This document shows positions 7,273 to 14,448 of a DNA stretch of 64,000 nucleotides, in pieces (position 1 is the stretch's first letter; each line of letters begins with the position of its first letter). The notes below the pieces were generated by a model that saw nothing but the letters and a program-made list of their open reading frames with translations, made no database searches and had not been told where the DNA came from. Location of the stretch: positions 1-64,000 of the forward strand of contig CAIOFV010000031.1 of the NCBI GenBank assembly GCA_903857665.1, read 5' to 3'. The stretch comes from an uncultured Myxococcales bacterium. Lineage in GTDB: Bacteria > Myxococcota_A > UBA9042 > DTJE01. Position numbers and translations under genes: made by a program.

Positions 7273-8853
7273 ATGGACCCGGTCCTCGTGATCGCCTGCG
7301 ACGTCGGAACGACCGGTACCAAGACCTGCCTGGTGCGCATCGGGCCGACGCTGGACATCGTCACGTCCCGGTACGCCACCTACCCGCTGATCACGACGCC
7401 GGACGGCGGCGTGGAGCAGGTCCCCGACGACTGGTGGGGCGCGGTCACCACCTCGATCCGCAGCATCATCGACGAGGATCCCGAGCGGGCGCGGCAGGTG
7501 GCGGGCCTGGCCTTCTGCTGCCAGATGCAGGGCTCGCTGCACGTGGATCGCAACGGCCGGCCGCTGCGCAACGCGATGATCTACATGGACGGGCGCGCCA
7601 CGGAGCAACTGCGCAAGGGGCTGTGCGAAGGCGTGCTGAAGATCCAGGGGTTCAACGCGCTGAAGGCCCTCCGAACGCTGCAGGTGACCGGGGGTCTGTC
7701 CACGTCGCCCAAGGACCCGCTGTGGAAGTACCACTGGGTCCGTGACAACCAGCCGGGACTGTTCGCGCGGACCGACAAGTGGCTGGACGTGAAGGACTAC
7801 CTGGTGCTGCGGGCCACGGGCCGTGTCGCGATGACGCTGGACTCGGCGCACGCGACGTTCCTGTTCGACACGCGTCCCGGGCACCTGCAGTGGCACGAAG
7901 GGTTGTGCCGCCTGTACGGCGTGAACACCGCCCACCTGCCGCCGGTCATCCGGTCGACCGACCTCGTGGGGGGCCTGACCGCGGAGGCGGCGGCCGCCAC
8001 CGGGCTGCCCCAGGGCGTCAAGGTGTTCGGGGGCGGAGGCGACGCCTCGCTGATCCCGGTGGGCGCAGGGTGCGTGAAGAAGCACGACATCCACGTCTAC
8101 TACGGCACGTCCGGGTGGGTCATCGCCAGCGTCGAAAAGCGCATGGTGGACATGTCGCACTTCATCGCGTCGATCCTGGGGGCGATCCCGGGCCGCTACA
8201 ACTACATCGCCGAGATGGAAACGGCGGGCTACTGCCTGCAGTGGATGCGCGACAAGGTGCTGCGGTCGGTGCCGGGCACGGAGGCGGCCGCCGACGCGGT
8301 CACGTACGCGGTGATGGACGAGGCGGCCGAGGAGACGCCCCCGGGTGCGGGCGGCGTGCTGTTCGCGCCCTGGCTGCACGGGATCCGGGCACCGTCCGAG
8401 GACCCGGCGGCGCGTGGGATGTTCGTGGGGGTGGGGCTGGAAACGGACGCGCCGCGGCTGGTCCGGGCCGTGATGGAAGGGGTCGCCTTCCACACGCGCT
8501 GGATGCTGGAGGCGGTCGAGCGCAACGTGCCCCGGCAGGCCCAGATCCGGTTCGTGGGCGGCGGCGCGCGGTCGAAGGCCTGGACGCAGATCCTGGCGGA
8601 CGTGACGGGACGCGTGGTGAGGCCGCTGGCGAACCCGCAGGACGCCGGGGCCCTGGGCGCGGCCATCGTGTGCGGCGTGGGCCTGGGTGCGCTGCGGCGG
8701 TTCGAGGACGCGGACGGGCTGATTCCCGAGGCGCCGTCGGTCGTGCCGCGGGCCCAGCATCGGGCCATGTACGACCGGCAGTTCGAGGCCTTTTCGACGT
8801 TGCACAAGGCGACCCGGCGGGTGAACCGCCGGATTGCCGGGAACGGGGGTTGA
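7273..8853 (+). CDS. FGGY-family carbohydrate kinase (xylulokinase-like)
   Basis: 526 aa. The N-terminal phosphate loop DVGTTGTKTCLV (about residues 11-22), the adenosine-site GGGARSKAWTQI and the NPQDAGALGAA segment near the C-terminus are the standard FGGY signatures. It should phosphorylate a sugar, polyol or similar hydroxylated substrate using ATP. The length is normal for the xylulokinase branch (about 500 aa). It is followed with no gap by the TetR gene (TGA at 8851-8853, ATG at 8854), so both are probably co-translated. With the class II aldolase upstream it forms a kinase-then-aldolase logic like the fuculose or erythritol pathways, but the real substrate is unknown. Confidence 0.82.
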   Translation: MDPVLVIACDVGTTGTKTCLVRIGPTLDIVTSRYATYPLITTPDGGVEQVPDDWWGAVTTSIRSIIDEDPERARQVAGLAFCCQMQGSLHVDRNGRPLRNAMIYMDGRATEQLRKGLCEGVLKIQGFNALKALRTLQVTGGLSTSPKDPLWKYHWVRDNQPGLFARTDKWLDVKDYLVLRATGRVAMTLDSAHATFLFDTRPGHLQWHEGLCRLYGVNTAHLPPVIRSTDLVGGLTAEAAAATGLPQGVKVFGGGGDASLIPVGAGCVKKHDIHVYYGTSGWVIASVEKRMVDMSHFIASILGAIPGRYNYIAEMETAGYCLQWMRDKVLRSVPGTEAAADAVTYAVMDEAAEETPPGAGGVLFAPWLHGIRAPSEDPAARGMFVGVGLETDAPRLVRAVMEGVAFHTRWMLEAVERNVPRQAQIRFVGGGARSKAWTQILADVTGRVVRPLANPQDAGALGAAIVCGVGLGALRRFEDADGLIPEAPSVVPRAQHRAMYDRQFEAFSTLHKATRRVNRRIAGNGG

Positions 8854-9588
8854 ATGTCCGCGACCCGTGACGGCAAGACGGCGATCGCTCCCCGATCACG
8901 CAGCCGCCAGAAGATCCTGGACGCCGCGCTGCACGCCTTTTCCAGGCGGGGGTTCCACGAAACGAGGATGGACGACATCGCGGCCCTGGCCGGGGTGGCC
9001 AAGGGGACGCTGTACTACAACTTCCCGTCGAAGTCGGACCTGTTCGCGGCGCTGGTGTGCGAAGGCATGGAGCGCTTCATCGAGGTGCTGGACCGGGAAA
9101 TCGTGTCCGACCTGCCGTTCCCGGAGCATTTCCGACGGCTGGTCGGGGTCCACATCGACCTGCTGCTGACGTGGCGCGACCTGTTCGTCACCGCGGCGAA
9201 CCCCGTGGCACACGGCTTCGACCCCGAGACCGTCGAGCGGGTCGAGGCCGCACGGGACCGGTACGTGGAATACGCCGCGAGCGCCATCCGGACAGGGCAG
9301 GAGGCCGGGTATCTGCGGCCCTGCGACCCCGACCTGGTGGCGTCCCAGGTGCTGGGCCTGTTCGACGGGATCCTGCGGCATCAGCGGCGGGCCGCGACGC
9401 CCCTGTCGCGGGACGTGCTGGCGTCCGAGTTCCATGCGCTGTTGACGCAAGGCCTGCTGGCGCCACGGCCCGCGAAGGGGACGGGGACGGGGAAGGGGAC
9501 AGGGAAGGGGGCGGGTACGGGTACGGGCACGGGTACGGGTACGGGTACGGAGATTGGGATGGGGACGGGCACGGGGACGGTCGTTTAG
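8854..9588 (+). CDS. TetR-family regulator with Gly-Thr repeat tail
   Basis: 244 aa. The N-terminal DNA-binding domain (about residues 18-64) contains RQKILDAALHAFSRRGF and VAKGTLYYNFPSKSDLF, which are classic TetR signatures. A helical ligand-binding domain with FDGILRHQRR follows. From residue 208 the protein ends in a low-complexity tail of Gly-Thr and Gly-Lys pairs encoded by an imperfect hexanucleotide repeat, which is not part of the family. It abuts the FGGY kinase gene and lies 59 bp before the ceramidase gene on the same strand, so it could control both units. Its ligand may be a lipid or sugar catabolite; that is inference from neighbours only. Confidence 0.82.
   Translation: MSATRDGKTAIAPRSRSRQKILDAALHAFSRRGFHETRMDDIAALAGVAKGTLYYNFPSKSDLFAALVCEGMERFIEVLDREIVSDLPFPEHFRRLVGVHIDLLLTWRDLFVTAANPVAHGFDPETVERVEAARDRYVEYAASAIRTGQEAGYLRPCDPDLVASQVLGLFDGILRHQRRAATPLSRDVLASEFHALLTQGLLAPRPAKGTGTGKGTGKGAGTGTGTGTGTGTEIGMGTGTGTVV
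9475..9582 (+). repeat. In-frame hexanucleotide repeat (GGNACG-type) at the end of the TetR gene
   Basis: About eighteen consecutive hexamers close to GGGACG, GGTACG or GGCACG, with a few variants, encode the Gly-Thr tail of the TetR protein. The most regular part is the GGTACG run at 9514-9550. Six-base units keep the frame, so repeat gain or loss would change only tail length. Confidence 0.85.
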
Positions 9589-9647
9589 CGGCAGGGCAGG
9601 TGGCTGAATATCGCGGGGACGCAGGCCCTGCGTTCGAGGGAGGCGGC

Positions 9648-11756
9648 ATGCGGCGTTTCGGGACGGCGATGGCGGCGATCGGGGCGGCGATGCTCCTGGC
9701 GGGATGCGGTTCCGGGTCTTCGGGAACCGATCCGGGCGTGGACGTCGAGGGTCTGGACCTGCCCGGTGACGTCGTGCCGGACGTGGTTTCGGATGCCGTG
9801 CCGGACGCCGTCCCGGACGTCCCGCCCGTGGACGCCTGCGCGGGCAACACGACCTTCGAGGTGGGCGCCGGCGTGTACGACATCACCGGCCCGACGGTCG
9901 GCCGCGGCATGATGGGCTATGTGATCATGTCCCAGATCGACGAGGGGCTGCACATGCGCCTGCACGCGCGGGCCTTCGTTATCGCCAGCCCCTGCAACGG
10001 CAAGCGTGTGGCGCTGGTCATCACCGAGGATCAGGCCCTGTTCCAGGCGGTGCAGATGGAGGTCGTCAAGCGCCTGAAGGCGAAGTACGGCGACCTCTAC
10101 ACCGACGCCAACGTGGTGCTGGCCGCGACGCACAACCACAGCGGCCCGGGCGGCCTGTCCGCGTATTCGCTGTACCAGTTCATGCCCGTCGGCGGCTTCG
10201 ACCCCTGGCACTTCGAAATCGTGGTGGACGGCATCGTGAAGGCCATCGGCCGGGCCCACGACAGCCTGAAGCCGGGCCGGGTCCGCCTGGCCCATGGCGA
10301 CCTGCTGGACACCGGCATCAACCGCTCGCCCGACGCGTTCGCGCTGGACCCGGCGGCGGAGCAGGCGGAATTCCCGCACCAGATCGACACCACCAACACC
10401 GTGCTGCGCCTGGAGGCGACCGACGGCACGCCCGTGGGATCCATCGACTTCTTCGGGGTCCACGTCACCAGCGTCGGGGCGAACAACAAGTTGGTCACCA
10501 GCGACAACAAGGGGTACGCCGCGTACCTGTTCGAGCGGGCGATGGGCACCGACTACGCCGCTGCGGTCGGCTTCACGGCGGGCTTCTTCAACACCACGGC
10601 CGGCGACGTCAGCCCGAACGTGCACGGCTTCTCGTTTGCGGAAAAGGACGGGATCCAGGACTTCGGCGACATGAAGGAATCGGCGCTGAAGCAGTTCAAC
10701 GCGGCGAAGACGCTGTTCGACGGGGCGACGCAGGACCTGGTCGGCCCGGTGGACTACCGCCAGCAGTTCGTGAAGATGGACGCCGTCACCGTTGCCGGGA
10801 AGTACGCCGACGGCACCGACCAAGCGACGTGCCCGGCGGCGACGGGCATGTCGATGTTCGCGGGCGGCCTGCTGGACTGGCCCGGCTCGACGGCGCAGGG
10901 CGAGACCTGCGCCAAACTGGAAGGCAGCAACTGCACCGACTGCCAGGCGGAAAAGCCCATTTCCGTGCCGATCGGCGACACCGACCCGCCGCTGGCCCCG
11001 AACGTCCTGCCCTTCCAGGTCATCCGTCTGGGCAGCCTCGTCCTCGCCTGCGAGCCCTTCGAGACGACGACGGTGTCGGGCCTGCGGATCCGGAAGACCG
11101 TGGCCGCGACGCTGGCCCCGGCCGGCGTCGATCGCGTGGTGGTCGTCGGCTACTCGAACGCGTACTCCGGGTACATGACCACGCGCGAGGAGTACGCCCT
11201 GCAGGACTACGAGGGCGCCTCCACCCAGTTCGGGCCGTGGCAACTGGCCGCGGTCACGCAGAACCTCGATGGCCTTGCGACCGCGATGCGGGACGGCGTC
11301 GCGAACGACCCGGGACCGTCGCCCATCGACCGCGTGCCGGGGACCGACAAGCTGGCGGAGTTGAACGACTTCGACGCGACGCCCGCCGGAACCGCGTTCG
11401 GGGCGGTGGCCACCGACGTGGCGGCATCCGTGGACAAGGGCACGATCGCGACGGTGGTGTTCTGGTCCGCCCACCCGGCCAACGACTGGAAGATCCAGGA
11501 CACGTACCTGGCCGTCGAGCGGAAGGACGGCGCGAACTGGGTCCGCGTGGCCGACGACGGCGCCTTCGAAACGAAGATGCGCTGGACGCGGACCAACGTG
11601 ACGCCCGCCCACGCCTCGCAGGCAACCATCACCTGGGACATCCCGGCGGACGCGGCGTCCGGCACCTATCGAATCAAGCACTTCGGCAAGTCCAGGGCGG
11701 TTGACGGGACGCTGACGCCCTTTGGAGGCGCGTCCCGGGAATTCGTTGTACCCTAG
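9648..11756 (+). CDS. Neutral/alkaline ceramidase, surface lipoprotein
   Basis: 702 aa. Lipobox LLAGC (Cys20) is followed by an Asp/Val/Pro linker to about residue 63 and then a full neutral ceramidase. Family hallmarks: ATHNHSGPGG (His162, first zinc ligand), FFGVHVTS with SDNKGYA (His272), TTAGDVSPN, PFETTTVSG (Glu472, matching the zinc-ligand Glu of PGEFTTMSG in known enzymes) and NAYSGYMTTREEYALQDYEG with the Tyr ligand. The C-terminal Ig-like domain is present. It would hydrolyse ceramide to sphingosine and fatty acid at the cell surface. The ATG at 9648 follows GGGAGGCGGC. Downstream come the VolA-N-like lipoprotein, FadL and an endoglycoceramidase-like GH5, making a coherent sphingolipid unit. 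Confidence 0.88.
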   Translation: MRRFGTAMAAIGAAMLLAGCGSGSSGTDPGVDVEGLDLPGDVVPDVVSDAVPDAVPDVPPVDACAGNTTFEVGAGVYDITGPTVGRGMMGYVIMSQIDEGLHMRLHARAFVIASPCNGKRVALVITEDQALFQAVQMEVVKRLKAKYGDLYTDANVVLAATHNHSGPGGLSAYSLYQFMPVGGFDPWHFEIVVDGIVKAIGRAHDSLKPGRVRLAHGDLLDTGINRSPDAFALDPAAEQAEFPHQIDTTNTVLRLEATDGTPVGSIDFFGVHVTSVGANNKLVTSDNKGYAAYLFERAMGTDYAAAVGFTAGFFNTTAGDVSPNVHGFSFAEKDGIQDFGDMKESALKQFNAAKTLFDGATQDLVGPVDYRQQFVKMDAVTVAGKYADGTDQATCPAATGMSMFAGGLLDWPGSTAQGETCAKLEGSNCTDCQAEKPISVPIGDTDPPLAPNVLPFQVIRLGSLVLACEPFETTTVSGLRIRKTVAATLAPAGVDRVVVVGYSNAYSGYMTTREEYALQDYEGASTQFGPWQLAAVTQNLDGLATAMRDGVANDPGPSPIDRVPGTDKLAELNDFDATPAGTAFGAVATDVAASVDKGTIATVVFWSAHPANDWKIQDTYLAVERKDGANWVRVADDGAFETKMRWTRTNVTPAHASQATITWDIPADAASGTYRIKHFGKSRAVDGTLTPFGGASREFVVP

Positions 11757-11787
11757 CCGCATCGGGCCCAAAAACGGCGAGGTCGTC

Positions 11788-13152
11788 ATGGACGGACACC
11801 GTGCGTCGCGCTCCCTGGTGCGCTGGTTCGCGGGGGGGGCGCTGCCCCTGCTGCTGGGCAGCGCGCTGATCCCGGTGGGGTGCATGCCCGACATCGGGAC
11901 CGAGGCGGTTCCCGAGGCGATGGAGTTCGATCCGGGCACCGGCCGGGTGCCGCAGCCGACCCTGCTGGTCATCAACCCGGTCACCGGGAAGATCGACATG
12001 AGCCTGGCGGGGGTGACGGTCCCGGCCGACTGTGCGACACAGACGGCGATGCCGATGGCGCAGTGCGAGTTCTACCAGTACCTGCAGTCGCTGGACGGCT
12101 TCCCGACCACCGCGGGGGCGGTCGCGCCCGCCACGGCCGCCCTGGACCCGGCGACGCTGACATCTACCAACGTGGTCGTCGTCGATGTCGCGCGCCAGAA
12201 GGCGTTCACGGATCTCGCGGTGGGCTTCGACAGCGTGGCGAAGAACGTCACGGTGGACCCGAAGGCCGGGTGGGACGTGGGGGCGATGTACGTCGGTGCG
12301 GTGCGCGGCTACGCGAACGGCGTGAAGGCCGTCGGCGGCGCCGAGGTCGTCGCGTCGTCGATCATGTTCCTGCTGAAGCAGGAAACCTCCCTGATGTGCG
12401 ACGCCGCGACCGCCGACGCCATCCCGGCGTCGTGCCCGTACATGACGCTGCTGACCCAGCAGATGTCCGAGGCCGACGCGAAGGCGTCGCTGGTGTCGCT
12501 GGAGGCCGTGCGGCAGGGGCTGGTGGCGTTGGGGGCCTTCACGGCGATGAAGGGCCTGGGCGGGCTGCCGAAGGAGGAGCAGGCCGTCCTTTGGGCGTTC
12601 CCGACCCACTCGGCGTCGGTCATCGAGCTGGACCCGACGAAGGGGCTGCTGCCCATGGTGAACGGCAAGCGCGAGATCCGCCTGAAGGTGAAGGGCGAGG
12701 TGGATCCGACCACGGTCACCCCCTGGTCGATGGACGCGGCGGGAACGGTGTTCCTGCTGGACCTGACGGCCCTGGCGGCCAACGACATGGGGGGCGGCCT
12801 GCCCGGCTTCGGGGTTGCGTACGCCGACGGAGCGGTGGTGATCACGGCGGACGCGGACCTTCCGGATGGCCACACGATCGCGACGCTGGTGACGATGGGG
12901 GTCAAGAACCCCAAGGGCGTGGCGCTGGTGCCGCCGCCGATCACCGTGCTGCTGAAGGCCCAGGGTGCGCTGGTGGACGCCCAGGGACATTCCCAGGTGC
13001 CCTCCGACGTCAGCGACGCCGACGCCGCCAGCCTGGAAGCGGGCCGGGCGGACTTCGCGACGCTGCTGGACGACCCGCTGTTCTCCGGCCTGACGGGCCT
13101 GGCGCGCGCGGACCTGGCGTACGTGTATGCCTTCGATTTCCCGAACCCGTAG
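11788..13152 (+). CDS. Lipoprotein resembling the N-terminal domain of VolA-type lipases
   Basis: 454 aa with signal peptide and lipobox-like IPVGC (Cys32). Around residues 50-150 it has a proline-rich start, a CEFYQYLQSLDGF.TTAGAVAP segment and VVVVDVA. This order resembles the N-terminal domain of bacterial virulence-factor lipases such as VolA and Pla-1/cef, which lie beside FadL genes. The catalytic lipase half is missing: no GxSxG is present. It probably acts as a surface lipid-binding or partner protein for FadL, whose gene starts 10 bp downstream. The family match is made by eye and is tentative. The ATG at 11788 has a GGCGAGG ahead of it. Confidence 0.5.
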   Translation: MDGHRASRSLVRWFAGGALPLLLGSALIPVGCMPDIGTEAVPEAMEFDPGTGRVPQPTLLVINPVTGKIDMSLAGVTVPADCATQTAMPMAQCEFYQYLQSLDGFPTTAGAVAPATAALDPATLTSTNVVVVDVARQKAFTDLAVGFDSVAKNVTVDPKAGWDVGAMYVGAVRGYANGVKAVGGAEVVASSIMFLLKQETSLMCDAATADAIPASCPYMTLLTQQMSEADAKASLVSLEAVRQGLVALGAFTAMKGLGGLPKEEQAVLWAFPTHSASVIELDPTKGLLPMVNGKREIRLKVKGEVDPTTVTPWSMDAAGTVFLLDLTALAANDMGGGLPGFGVAYADGAVVITADADLPDGHTIATLVTMGVKNPKGVALVPPPITVLLKAQGALVDAQGHSQVPSDVSDADAASLEAGRADFATLLDDPLFSGLTGLARADLAYVYAFDFPNP

Positions 13153-13162
13153 GAGGTGCAGC

Positions 13163-14425
13163 ATGGGCACGAAGTTCATCCTTCGGTCGCTTCGTGCCGC
13201 CCTCGTGGCGGCGGTGGTACTGGTCGGGACGCAGGCCCGGGCCGGCGGGTTCCTGGTCTATGACGTCAGCGGCGAGGCGGTGGCCAAGGGCTCGGCCGTG
13301 GTCGCCAGCTCGACCGCCCCCGACGCGGTCTGGTACAACCCCGCGGGCATCGCCTTCGGTGCGCCGTACCAGTTCTCGCTGGGCACGGTGTACACGACGG
13401 CCGACAACACGTTCATCCCGAAGGGTGGCGGCAAGAGCGTCAGCGCCGTCCCCGGGAACTACTTCCTGCCGCACCTGTTCGCGTCGGTGCGCGCGACGGA
13501 CTGGCTGTACATCGGCGTGGGGGGATACTCGGTGTTCGGGCTGGGCACCGAGTGGCCGAAGGACTGGGTCGGCAAGGTATCGACCATCAAGTCGGCCCTG
13601 ACCACCGCGACCATCAACCCGACGCTGACCTTCAAGCCCCACAAGGACGTGGCGATTGGCATCGGGTTCGACGCGGTCCGCAGCGCGCTGGACGCCAAGC
13701 AGGGGCTGCCCGAGCCCATCGGCGGGACCGCGCGGTTCGGCGCGGCCGGCTGGGGATACGGCGCCAACGTCGGCGTGATGTGGCGGGCCATCCCGGACAA
13801 GTTGAGCATGGGCGTGACCTATCGCAGCCGGGTCAAACTGGTCATGTCGGGGAACATCGACATCGCCCCGCGGCCCGAGTTCCTGCGCGACCTGCCCAGC
13901 GGCACGGTCAAGACCTCGCTGACGCTGCCCGACATCATCGCGTTCGGAGTGTCGTTCAAGCCGGTTCCCGAGGTCGAACTGGGCGTCGACGCGAACATCG
14001 TCACATGGAGCACCTACGACAAGACGGTGCTGAAGCGCAACAACGGCTCGGACATCGTGATGAACCACGGCTGGACGGACGCGCTGGTGCTGCGCGTCGG
14101 CGTGGACTGGGCGACGCCGGCGAAAGGCCTCAATGTCCGCGCCGGACTGATCTACGACAAGACGCCGGTCCCCGACGAGTTGCTGGAGCCATCGACGCCG
14201 GACGCCGACCAGATCGACGTGTGCCTGGGCCTGGGCTACCAGTACAAGTGGCTGAAGGCGGACCTGGGCTACCAGTTGGTCGCCTTCTTCCCGCACAACG
14301 CGACGACCGGGGTGCTGGGTCCCGAGGGCAAGTACAAGACCCTCGCGCACTTCCTGGCCCTGACCCTGACCTTCCAGTTCGGCGAGCGGGCGAAGCCCTC
14401 GCTGGCTGCTTCTGCGACGCCCTGA
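13163..14425 (+). CDS. fadL: FadL/OmpP1-family outer-membrane hydrophobic substrate channel
   Basis: 420 aa. The signal peptide ends near ARAGGF. The mature start GGFLVYDVSGEAVAKGSAVVA and DAVWYNPAGIAFG are the hallmarks of the FadL/TodX family, in which the N-terminal hatch plugs a 14-strand barrel. The sequence continues with alternating amphipathic strands and ends with ALTLTFQFGE, a typical barrel end. It should carry long-chain fatty acids and other hydrophobic molecules, here perhaps sphingosine and acyl chains released by the two neighbouring lipoprotein hydrolases. AGGAGG precedes the ATG at 13163. Spacing to the upstream lipoprotein gene is 10 bp and to the GH5 gene 23 bp, so they are likely cotranscribed. 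Confidence 0.85.
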   Translation: MGTKFILRSLRAALVAAVVLVGTQARAGGFLVYDVSGEAVAKGSAVVASSTAPDAVWYNPAGIAFGAPYQFSLGTVYTTADNTFIPKGGGKSVSAVPGNYFLPHLFASVRATDWLYIGVGGYSVFGLGTEWPKDWVGKVSTIKSALTTATINPTLTFKPHKDVAIGIGFDAVRSALDAKQGLPEPIGGTARFGAAGWGYGANVGVMWRAIPDKLSMGVTYRSRVKLVMSGNIDIAPRPEFLRDLPSGTVKTSLTLPDIIAFGVSFKPVPEVELGVDANIVTWSTYDKTVLKRNNGSDIVMNHGWTDALVLRVGVDWATPAKGLNVRAGLIYDKTPVPDELLEPSTPDADQIDVCLGLGYQYKWLKADLGYQLVAFFPHNATTGVLGPEGKYKTLAHFLALTLTFQFGERAKPSLAASATP

Positions 14426-14448
14426 TCGGACGGCTTGAGGAGCGATCC

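Noticed and set aside
9475..9582. Hexamer array considered as a CRISPR or as an origin iteron array
   Set aside because: Units are 6 bp with no spacers, lie inside a coding frame and encode Gly-Thr; no DnaA-like boxes nearby.
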